From JBFLYH01 sp964630235 (lineage in GTDB: Bacteria > Oederibacteriota > JAAXVQ01 > JAUVAV01): a DNA stretch of 64,000 bases. Made by a program: the position numbers and the translations under genes. Below the pieces are notes generated by a model. That model did no database searches and had not been told where the DNA came from. It saw only the letters and a program-made list of their open reading frames with translations. Positions 25,083 to 31,813 of the stretch are shown here, piece after piece (within the stretch, counting starts at the first letter, position 1; every line of letters starts with the position of its first letter). Location of the stretch: NCBI GenBank assembly GCA_964630235.1, contig CAZVUO010000001.1, forward strand, positions 868,001 through 932,000, given 5' to 3'.

Positions 25083-25133
25083 ATGAAACTTGGTGTAAAA
25101 GTCGTAAAATTTGGCGGAAAATCGAGTTATTAA
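25083..25133 (+). other. 16-codon minicistron resembling an aspartokinase N-terminus
   Basis: ATG to TAA encodes MKLGVKVVKFGGKSSY. GGAAAG lies eight bases upstream. VVKFGG-x-S resembles the first strand and P-loop-like turn of aspartate kinases, but the frame stops at once. It may be a gene fragment or chance. Confidence 0.3.
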
Positions 25134-25180
25134 TTGATTGAAATTGAAAATCACAGCAATGATTTACCAATAGGGAGCTC

Positions 25181-25660
25181 ATGAAAACACAATTGCAGAA
25201 AAATCATAAATTGCATGAAGAAGCTTGTTTCTACATACTTTGCGCGGGGGATTTTGACCAAGTTATTTCAACTTTTAATTTATTAAAGATTTGTGTTAAA
25301 CCAGAACTTCGATATAGATTATTAGTGTTTATAATCATTTCTTATGCAAGGCCGTTTACTAAAAATCGCGGCAAATTAGGCGTTCATAAACTGACGAAGA
25401 AGATAGTGCCTTCTGCGTGTCGAAAACTTCATGATGAAATAATGTACTATAGGGATAAGATAATTGCACATAAAGATATTGATTATCTCAACCCACGACT
25501 CAGTAATATTGGTATGGTTTTTAAGGGTGTGTATTATGATGATTATAAAAAACTGATTTTACAAAAACCGGTTTTAAAAATGGTGGAAGTAATAACTGGC
25601 AATCTTGCCTTGAAGATTAGAAAAACATTGGCGGCTTTAGAGATGTGGGGTTACAGATAA
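25181..25660 (+). CDS. Hypothetical HEPN-like protein in the AT-rich island
   Basis: 159 aa with GGGAG before the ATG. It is mostly helical by eye, with a hydrophobic segment YRLLVFIIISYARPF and the run HDEIMYYRDKIIAHKDI. R91 and H97 form an R-x5-H arrangement like the R-x4-6-H catalytic motif of HEPN ribonucleases, preceded by acidic residues. HEPN proteins are common in toxin-antitoxin and phage-defence modules, and a toxin-antitoxin pair lies 200 bp upstream. No nucleotidyltransferase partner is present. The call rests on one motif; I do not recognise the family otherwise. Confidence 0.6.
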   Translation: MKTQLQKNHKLHEEACFYILCAGDFDQVISTFNLLKICVKPELRYRLLVFIIISYARPFTKNRGKLGVHKLTKKIVPSACRKLHDEIMYYRDKIIAHKDIDYLNPRLSNIGMVFKGVYYDDYKKLILQKPVLKMVEVITGNLALKIRKTLAALEMWGYR

Positions 25661-25787
25661 ACGATCAATAAATCTTTGTAATATCTTGAGGACAAAATAA
25701 TTAAAATCCGGGGAAGCCATACTTAATTAGTGAATGATTTATTGGTTTAATTAATTCCGTCGCGGCGATTAAAAGGGGAATGGCACG

Positions 25788-26000
25788 ATGGAAACCAAAC
25801 CCAAGTATAAGATCGTCATTTACGAATTTGAAGAGACCGTAGGCAGGGAATACAAAACCACGGCCAAGAACCTGGAAAATGCCAAAAAAGCCATGGAAAA
25901 AAGACTGGATAGCCTTAAATATGGCGGGACCGGCGTGGTCCTAGAACTTAATAATTCTGGAGAGTATGTGGAAATTTTTGGCCTTAATTGTATTGTTTAG
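25788..26000 (+). CDS. Small hypothetical protein
   Basis: 70 aa, AAGGGG upstream of the ATG. Pattern KYKIVIYEFEETVGREYKTT, helix NLENAKKAMEKRLDSL and a last strand TGVVLELNNSGEYVEIFG suggest a small alpha/beta fold. Not recognised. It is the last gene of the low-G+C island and is followed by G/C palindromes. Confidence 0.55.
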   Translation: METKPKYKIVIYEFEETVGREYKTTAKNLENAKKAMEKRLDSLKYGGTGVVLELNNSGEYVEIFGLNCIV

Positions 26001-26055
26001 CTATGAAGTTGATAGTACCTAAATTGAATACTCTTTTTATCACCCTCTCCCTCAC

Positions 26056-26139
26056 CCTCCCCCCTCCAGCAGGGGGAGGGAATAAAATTAATGAGGGATG
26101 ATGAGTAATCTCCCCCAGCCCCTCTTTAGGAAAGAGGGG
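26056..26139. repeat. Two G/C palindromic repeats before the SDR gene
   Basis: CCCTCCCCCCT-ccagc-AGGGGGAGGG (26056-26080) and CCCCTCTTT-agg-AAAGAGGGG (26120-26139), same class as at 3965-4111. They mark the edge between the AT-rich island and G+C-rich DNA. Confidence 0.7.
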
Positions 26140-26161
26140 AGTGACAGTTGGAGCTGAAACG

Positions 26162-26929
26162 ATGGAGAAAAACATTCGTGTGGTCCTCGTTACCGGCGGG
26201 GCGCAGGGGATCGGTAAGGGCGTGGCCAAAGCCTTCCTCTCCGCTGGCAGCCAGGTCGTCATCGCCGATCGCGATGAAGCGGCCGGCCGCGAGACCGAAC
26301 AGGAATACGCTGCGCTCGGGAAGGTCCGCTTTATCCAGGCCGATGTGGCTGAGGAAAGCTCGGTCCAGGGCCTGTTCGCCGCTCTCCGGCGCGAGTTCCG
26401 GCGCCTGGATGTGCTGGTCAACAATGCCGGGGTCTTTGCCGCGGAACGGAAGCCGCTGGCAGATACTTCGCTGGAGGAGTGGGATTCCATCCTCAGGGTC
26501 AATCTCACCGGCGCGTTCCTGTGCGCCAAGCTTGCCGCGCCCCTGCTGAAAACCTCGCGCGGCGCCATCATCAATATCGCCTCCACCCGCGCGCTCATGT
26601 CCGAGCCCGACACCTTCGCGTATTCCGCCTCCAAAGGCGGCCTGGTGGCGTTGACGCATTCCCTGGCCGTGAGCCTGGGGCCCGAGGTCCGCGTGAACTG
26701 CGTGAGCCCCGGGTGGATCGAGGTCAGCGCCTGGAAACAATCAAGCTTGCGTCAGGAACCTCGGCTTACTGCGGTTGACCATGGCCAGCACCCGGCCGGC
26801 CGTGTAGGCAAGCCCGAGGATGTCGCCAACCTGGTCCTGTTCCTGGCCGACCCGGGGAACGGATTTATCACGGGCTCGAATTTCACGGTGGACGGCGGCA
26901 TGACGCGCAAGATGATATATAATGAATGA
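26162..26929 (+). CDS. Short-chain dehydrogenase/reductase (SDR)
   Basis: 255 aa from the ATG at 26162 with GGAG upstream. Cofactor motif TGGAQGIG is at 11-18, NNAG at 87-90, and the catalytic Ser-Tyr-Lys set is S141, Y154 and K158 (YSASK). An Asp after the second strand (IADRDEA) favours NAD+. PGWIEVSAW and the C-terminal GSNFTVDGGMTRKMIY are typical of classical SDRs. The substrate is unknown. It is separate from the MuiA-like gene, which has its own strong ribosome binding site. Confidence 0.92.
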   Translation: MEKNIRVVLVTGGAQGIGKGVAKAFLSAGSQVVIADRDEAAGRETEQEYAALGKVRFIQADVAEESSVQGLFAALRREFRRLDVLVNNAGVFAAERKPLADTSLEEWDSILRVNLTGAFLCAKLAAPLLKTSRGAIINIASTRALMSEPDTFAYSASKGGLVALTHSLAVSLGPEVRVNCVSPGWIEVSAWKQSSLRQEPRLTAVDHGQHPAGRVGKPEDVANLVLFLADPGNGFITGSNFTVDGGMTRKMIYNE

Positions 26930-26990
26930 AGTTTTTTCCGGGGAAACCCGAAGAGCGAACCAAATCCAGATGCGCGTAAAGGAGAACCCC

Positions 26991-28736
26991 ATGAAGAACG
27001 GACGGATGTTGACGCTCGGGATCCTGGCCCTGTGCGGATGCTTGTGGTCCGGCAGGCAGGCCCTGGCGCAGTCGCCAGGAACACCGGCGGCCGGCGGCAC
27101 GACGCCCGAGGCCGCGGCCGCTGCGCCCGTGAAGGAATCCGGAACGGTGAAGGCCGCCTCCCGCATCGTCCAGGTCACGGTCTATTCCGACCGGGCGCTG
27201 GTCACCCGGCGCGCGAATCTGAGCCTGACCGCGGGCGAGAAGCGGGTCCTGTTCGAGCGCCTGCCAGGCGTCCTGGACGAGAACAGCCTGCAGGTGAAAG
27301 GAAAAGGCGCGGGCGCGATCCGGGGTGTCAACCTGACCTACGTGCCTGCGTCCGGGGCCGAGGACGAGGACGCCCGGGCCCTGGTCCGCAAACAGCGGCA
27401 GCTCACCGAACAACTGCAGGCCGTGCAGGACACGGCGAACGAAGCCAAGAAGGAACGGGACTTTATCGAGGCTATCGCCAAACGCATGACCGCGGCTTCG
27501 GAAAAATCCGATCCGGGCGAGCTTAATCCCCAAAAGTGGATTGATATGGTGACCTTTTACCGCCGCCGTCTCTCGGCTCTGGACCAGGAGGTCCGCGCCG
27601 AAACCGCCCGGCAAGCCCCCCTGCAGGAGGAATTGCAAAAGGTCGCGCAGGAGATCCAGGCCTTGAACCGCGGGGCAGGAGCAGGCAAATACCGGGCGGA
27701 AGTGGTCGCGGACCTGGATGAACCCGGAGCGCTGACCCTGGAGATCGCTTACATCGTGCTCGGCCCCAGTTGGAACCCCCATTACGATCTCCGGGCCGAT
27801 TCCAAACAGGCCAAACTGCAGGCCGTGTACCAGGGCATGGTCAGCCAGAGCACCGGCGAGGACTGGAACGACGTGGAGCTGACGCTCTCCACCGCGCAGC
27901 CCCGGGCCGGTGCGCAGCATCCTGAACTGCAGGCTTGGCGCCTGGATGTTTACCGCGAACCGCAGGCGGTTTACGCCGCGCCGAAGCGCGCCGCCGCGCG
28001 AAGCCGGGCGGCCGCCGCGGCGCCGGCCATGGCCGAGTCCAGGGCCATGCCCATGGACGCGGAGCCGGCGCCGGAAATGAGCGTGGTCCAGGCCGCGGTC
28101 GAGAACCAGGCGAGCGCCGTGGTCTTCACGGCCGGAGGCCGCCAGACCGTGCGCAGCAACAATCAATCGCACCGCGTCACGGTCGCGGTGCTGGATTTTC
28201 CGGCCGCCTTCCGTTACTCCGCCGTGCCCAAGCTGGTGGCCAGCGCTTTTCTACAGGCCAAGATCAAGAACAGTTCGAACTATCCCCTGCTGGCCGGGCC
28301 GACCAGCGTCTTTTTGGACAACGCGTTCGTGGCCAACGGCAGTCTGAACGCCATCGCTCCTGGCGAGGAGTTCGAGGCGTTCCTGGGCGTGGACGAGGGC
28401 ATCAAAGTGGAGCACAAACTGATCAAGCGTCAGGAGCAGAAAGAGGGTGTGTTCGGCGGGCGCGTCAAATGGCTGTATGAGTACCGGATCAAGCTGACCA
28501 GCCGGAAACCCCAGCCCCATGCGATCGTGGTCAAGGACCAGTTCCCGATCCCGGGGAACGGGGAGATCCAGGTCGAACTGCTGGATCCGGTGGTGAGGGA
28601 CGGCGACGAAAAACTTAAGAAGGACGCTTTCAATCAGCTCGAATGGAACCTGCGCCTCGAGCCGGAGCAGGTCGTCGAAATACCGATCAAGTTCAGCGTG
28701 TCCTACCCGAAGGACATGAAGGTCCAGGGGCTGTAA
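26991..28736 (+). CDS. MuiA-like secreted protein (DUF4140/DUF4139)
   Basis: 581 aa, AAAGGAG before the ATG. The signal peptide (MLTLGILALCGCLWSGRQALA) is followed by the DUF4140 start (VQVTVYSDRALVTRRANL), a coiled-coil segment (~130-240, KQRQLTEQLQAVQDTANEAKK) and the DUF4139 domain (LEIAYIVLGPSWNPHYDLR to the end, with WLYEYRIKLTSRK and NQLEWNLRLEPEQ). The family includes mucoidy inhibitor A; its biochemical role is not established. An Ala/Met-rich linker lies around residue 340-360. Probably periplasmic or surface-anchored. Confidence 0.88.
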   Translation: MKNGRMLTLGILALCGCLWSGRQALAQSPGTPAAGGTTPEAAAAAPVKESGTVKAASRIVQVTVYSDRALVTRRANLSLTAGEKRVLFERLPGVLDENSLQVKGKGAGAIRGVNLTYVPASGAEDEDARALVRKQRQLTEQLQAVQDTANEAKKERDFIEAIAKRMTAASEKSDPGELNPQKWIDMVTFYRRRLSALDQEVRAETARQAPLQEELQKVAQEIQALNRGAGAGKYRAEVVADLDEPGALTLEIAYIVLGPSWNPHYDLRADSKQAKLQAVYQGMVSQSTGEDWNDVELTLSTAQPRAGAQHPELQAWRLDVYREPQAVYAAPKRAAARSRAAAAAPAMAESRAMPMDAEPAPEMSVVQAAVENQASAVVFTAGGRQTVRSNNQSHRVTVAVLDFPAAFRYSAVPKLVASAFLQAKIKNSSNYPLLAGPTSVFLDNAFVANGSLNAIAPGEEFEAFLGVDEGIKVEHKLIKRQEQKEGVFGGRVKWLYEYRIKLTSRKPQPHAIVVKDQFPIPGNGEIQVELLDPVVRDGDEKLKKDAFNQLEWNLRLEPEQVVEIPIKFSVSYPKDMKVQGL

Positions 28737-28759
28737 TCCCCGGCGCGCGGCGGAACGCG

Positions 28760-29221
28760 GTGAGGTCCTTTCTGCTGGAAGTCCTCCACATCCTCAAGGA
28801 ATTCATTTTCGGGCAGTTCCTCATTCTCCTCCTCAACGGCCTGATCGCGGCCCTGGGTTTTTGGGCGCTGGGGATCCCGCAGGCGTGGCTATGGGGCGGC
28901 CTGGCCGGCTTGTGCAGCATCATTCCGGTCGCGGGCCCGGTCGTGGGATTTATCCCGGCTCTGGTCGCGGCCTGGTTCGCGCATCACAGCGGCTGGGTCC
29001 TGCTGGGCGTGGCAGGCGTGTGGGCCGTGGTCCAGGCGCTGGAGAGCCTGGTCTGGCAACCGAAAATATTGGGCGGCCGGCTGAACATCAGCCCCTGGTT
29101 GATCGTACCGATCGTGTTTTTCGGCGGGCTGGTGTTCGGGGTTTTTGGCGTGGTGTTCGCCGTGCCCCTGGCGGCCATTGCCCAGGCGGCGTATAAAAGA
29201 GTCACCAAGAACGAGGGGTGA
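28760..29221 (+). CDS. Half-size AI-2E/PerM-family permease (C-terminal part only)
   Basis: 153 aa, GTG start, weak ribosome binding site. The core GFWALGIPQAWLWGGLAGL and SIIPVAGPVVGFIPAL, then LGGRLNISPWLIVPIVFFGGLVFG, are the conserved second half of AI-2E family exporters, which are normally ~350 aa. The first ~200 residues, including the large loop domain, are missing, and the region upstream is the end of the MuiA-like gene. It may be a truncated remnant or a shortened membrane protein that still folds. Substrate not inferable. Confidence 0.75.
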   Translation: MRSFLLEVLHILKEFIFGQFLILLLNGLIAALGFWALGIPQAWLWGGLAGLCSIIPVAGPVVGFIPALVAAWFAHHSGWVLLGVAGVWAVVQALESLVWQPKILGGRLNISPWLIVPIVFFGGLVFGVFGVVFAVPLAAIAQAAYKRVTKNEG

Positions 29222-29301
29222 GTTTAAAAGTTCCGCATGGAAAACCTTCCATCCCTGGTCTAACCTTTACGCCTTAACATTTTTTGCATCCCGAGCTGAA
29301 C

Positions 29302-29940
29302 ATGTCTGAACCTGAATCCCTGATCCCATTGCATGGCGGATACCGCAAGCTGTTAAGTTTTCGAGTGGCGCAGCTGGTGTACGACGTGACCGTTCGCTTT
29401 TGCGGGCGATATGTCGAAAAGCGCAGCCGGACGCACGACCAGATGGTGCAAGCCGCGCGTTCCGGCGTGCAGAACATCGCAGAAGCCAGCCAGGCCAGCG
29501 GCACCTCCAAAAAGACCGAAATTAAACTGACCAATGTGGCCAGAGCCAGCCTAGAGGAACTGAGACTGGATTATGAGGATTTTTTACGCCAGCGAGGATT
29601 ACCTGTGTGGAAACGTGAAGATTCCCGCAGACAGGCGCTGGTTGACCGCCGTTGCCAGACCGCCGATGAGGTTGCACGTTGGGTAGAGCAGGAGAAAAAG
29701 CGTGGACGAGGGGGACAAGGCGGACAAAGTGAAGGCGATGATCTTACTAAGTCCACCATGTCCACGCCGTCCACTTTCCCAGAGCTTGCCGCGAACGCGG
29801 CCTTGGTGCTGATCGCCGTAGCCTGCGGCCTGCTGGACCGGCAGATTGCCAGCCAGGCCAGGGCGTTCGAACAGGAAGGCGGTTTTACCGAACGCTTATA
29901 TAGGGTTAGAACTGATCGTAGACTTAAGTGCCGTGATTAA
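29302..29940 (+). CDS. IVS-type four-helix-bundle protein with palindrome-encoded linker
   Basis: 212 aa. LLSFRVAQLVYDVTVRFC, THDQMVQAARSGVQNIAEASQASGTSKKTEIK (in parts) and ARASLEELRLDYEDFL match the 23S-rRNA-intervening-sequence/four-helix-bundle family. The C-terminal helix (AANAALVLIAVACGLLDRQIASQ) is the suffix domain of longer members. Between them lies a low-complexity linker (GRGGQGGQSEGDD, TKSTMSTPSTF) encoded by an inverted array of 9-nt units at 29704-29775. No rRNA gene is nearby. Function unknown; the oligomeric fold could bind nucleic acid. Confidence 0.8.
   Translation: MSEPESLIPLHGGYRKLLSFRVAQLVYDVTVRFCGRYVEKRSRTHDQMVQAARSGVQNIAEASQASGTSKKTEIKLTNVARASLEELRLDYEDFLRQRGLPVWKREDSRRQALVDRRCQTADEVARWVEQEKKRGRGGQGGQSEGDDLTKSTMSTPSTFPELAANAALVLIAVACGLLDRQIASQARAFEQEGGFTERLYRVRTDRRLKCRD
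29704..29775 (+). repeat. Inverted array of 9-nt GGACAARGY units inside a coding region
   Basis: Forward GGACGAGGG, GGACAAGGC, GGACAAAGT (29704-29730); the opposite strand of 29746-29772 reads GGACGGCGT, GGACATGGT, GGACTTAGT. The 9-nt period keeps the reading frame. Confidence 0.8.
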
Positions 29941-29960
29941 GCCAAGTAGTTCGAAATCAG

Positions 29961-30512
29961 CTACCGCAGCGGCAGGCCGATGAACGTGCGCCGCTCTGCT
30001 TCCGGCAGGGGTTCCTCGCCTCTTTTCCGGATGTCTCTCTGGGTGAGTTCCTCGAGCCTGATGTTGAGAAATGATTTGGCCGAGTACGCGGCATAAGTAT
30101 ATTGGTAGAAGTAAGGGCCGCTGCTGGGGCAATAAAGACGGAAGTAGGTGTCCGCGCCGTTCGGGCCGTTTTTCCCATCCCGGCCGTTCTGCCAGAAAAT
30201 GCCGCCCTTTTCGCCTTTGGTGCCCTTGCCGCCCGGGTTGACGGTAATGGTATAGTGGCCGGTCCAGACCGAACTGTCCCAGGATTGATAGGTGAAGTAA
30301 TAGGTGCCGGGAACGGTTTCGTAGTATTTATCGCAAATGACGGGATGGATGATTCCCGGGTCCGTGGTGCTGTAATAGAAAGGATTGTAATTCCACGAAT
30401 AGGCGATATACGCTTTGCCGGGCAGTCCGTCTTTGCCGTCGCGCCCGTCCCGGCCGCACCCCGAGATAAAAACCACGCTTGCCAGCAATACTATTATCCA
30501 GGTCTTTCTCAT
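29961..30512 (-). CDS. Collagen-like lipoprotein
   Basis: 183 aa, AAGGAGG upstream. The signal peptide ends in the lipobox FISGC. Directly after the Cys come Gly-x-y triplets (GRDGRDGKDGLPGKA), and a second block (GGKGTKGEKGG, NGRDGKNGPNGAD) lies near residue 105-135. Between them is a Tyr-rich beta-like segment (AYIAYSWNYNPFYYSTT, YYFTYQSWDSSVWTGHYTITV). The C-terminus is charged (EELTQRDIRKRGEEPLPEAERR). It is probably a surface or periplasmic lipoprotein; the short collagen blocks could drive trimer formation. No close family is recognised. Confidence 0.78.
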   Translation of the reverse strand: MRKTWIIVLLASVVFISGCGRDGRDGKDGLPGKAYIAYSWNYNPFYYSTTDPGIIHPVICDKYYETVPGTYYFTYQSWDSSVWTGHYTITVNPGGKGTKGEKGGIFWQNGRDGKNGPNGADTYFRLYCPSSGPYFYQYTYAAYSAKSFLNIRLEELTQRDIRKRGEEPLPEAERRTFIGLPLR

Positions 30513-30532
30513 ACCCACCCTCCTTGTGATTT

Positions 30533-30607
30533 GATTTTTGCGCCATCCGGGGTTCCAGTTGTCCCGCTGGCCTTTGTTTGAGTTAGACCGGGGAGGGCGC
30601 AAAATCC
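30533..30607 (-). repeat. Stem-loop in the leader of the collagen-like lipoprotein gene
   Basis: GATTTTTGCGCCATCC (30533-30548) and GGAGGGCGCAAAATCC (30592-30607) are inverted repeats with two small differences, placed 20 bp upstream of the start codon on the minus strand. They could form a leader hairpin. Confidence 0.4.
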
Positions 30608-30769
30608 ATGCGCGAAAACTTGAAAAAGGCGGAAAAAAGAGCGGCTGGTCGCGGGATTTTTAGAACAGCCTGGAACGGTTTTTAACCAGAATTCTCTTGC
30701 TGGACCCTAAAAAGTATGATACCTATAGGGGCGTGGTTTAATATGGTATTTCGCGTGAGGGGGAGCATC

Positions 30770-31735
30770 ATGAAGATGAAAATTGGTGTGTTGACGGTAC
30801 TGGCGGTCATTCTTTCGGTGGGTGCGGCGCAAGCGGCGCAGACCAACTACGACATCGGCAAGGTCGGCGGTTCGGAACTGAAGATCCCGCTCGGTGCCCG
30901 GCCCGTGGCCATGGGCGAAGCCTTCGTCGCCAAAGCCGATGACCTCAACGCCCCCTCTTGGAACGCGGCCGGCCTGGCCCAGATCAGCGGTATGCAGGCC
31001 GGTTTCATGCACACCATCTACCTGGAAGAGACCTCCCTGGAATACCTGGCGTTCGCGACCCCGATCATGGAAGGCGCGGGGCTGGGTGTCAATCTCATGA
31101 TGCTCAACTTCGGCACCATGGACAAGGTCAATGACGTCGGCGGTCTGCCGGAAGTGGTGGGCGAGTTCACGCCCATGGTCTATACGGGCACGGTGGGCTA
31201 CGGCCAGTGGGTGCTTCCCGGCGTGGCGGTCGGCGGCGCGGTGAAGATCATCAGCCAGAACATTGACACGGAAAGCTACACTGCGTTCGCGGTGGACGTG
31301 GCCGGGCTCTTCAAGCTGGACGCGCTCGGCGCGACCGGCTTTTGCGCGGGCCTGACCGTGCAGAACCTGGGCTCCACGCTCGGCGAGGCTGCGCTGCCCA
31401 TGAACGCCAAGGCCGGCCTGGCTTACTTGGTGCCGCTGAGCATTTCCGCGGGCGACACCTGGAACCTGCTGGTGGACGTCAACCTGCCGTTCGGCGATGT
31501 CAATTACACCTCGGCCAACATCGGCACGGAGTACTGGTTCAGCAGCGTGGCGGCCGCGCGCGTGGGCTACAAGATCAAGGATACCGGCGATCTGGGAGGC
31601 GTGACCGGACTGACCGCCGGTGTGGGCGCCAAAGTGCCGCTGGGCACCTTGGACCTGGGGCTGGATTACGCCCTGGTGTCTTTCGGCGACCTGGGCATGA
31701 CCCATCAGATCATGATCACGGTTGGGATGAAATAA
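30770..31735 (+). CDS. PorV/PorQ-type outer-membrane beta-barrel protein (UPF0164-like)
   Basis: 321 aa, GAGGGGGAG upstream of the ATG. The signal peptide (MKMKIGVLTVLAVILSVGAAQA) is followed by the motif GARPVAMGEAFVAKADDLNAPSWNAAGLAQI (quoted in part), typical of PorV/PorQ and UPF0164 proteins, with ATPIMEGAGLGVNLMML and repeated barrel strands to LDYALVSFGDLGMTHQIMITVGMK. PorV is a scaffold of the type IX secretion system in Bacteroidetes, but the family also occurs widely without that system. No other type IX genes are seen here. A strong terminator follows. Confidence 0.88.
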   Translation: MKMKIGVLTVLAVILSVGAAQAAQTNYDIGKVGGSELKIPLGARPVAMGEAFVAKADDLNAPSWNAAGLAQISGMQAGFMHTIYLEETSLEYLAFATPIMEGAGLGVNLMMLNFGTMDKVNDVGGLPEVVGEFTPMVYTGTVGYGQWVLPGVAVGGAVKIISQNIDTESYTAFAVDVAGLFKLDALGATGFCAGLTVQNLGSTLGEAALPMNAKAGLAYLVPLSISAGDTWNLLVDVNLPFGDVNYTSANIGTEYWFSSVAAARVGYKIKDTGDLGGVTGLTAGVGAKVPLGTLDLGLDYALVSFGDLGMTHQIMITVGMK

Positions 31736-31760
31736 GCGGTTCCGGCCGAACACGACTCCA

Positions 31761-31792
31761 GCCCCCGGGCTTTTGGCCCGGGGGCTTTTTTG
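31761..31792 (+). terminator. Rho-independent terminator after the PorV-like gene
   Basis: AGCCCCCGGGC, loop TTTTG, GCCCGGGGGC then TTTTTT. It separates the PorV-like gene from the downstream protease-barrel gene. Confidence 0.92.
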
Positions 31793-31813
31793 TTTAGTCC
31801 CGGAAGGGAGAGA

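Noticed and set aside
30770..31735. Type IX secretion system
   Set aside because: A PorV-like protein alone is not evidence; no PorU, Sov, PorK-N or CTD-bearing cargo is seen in the window.
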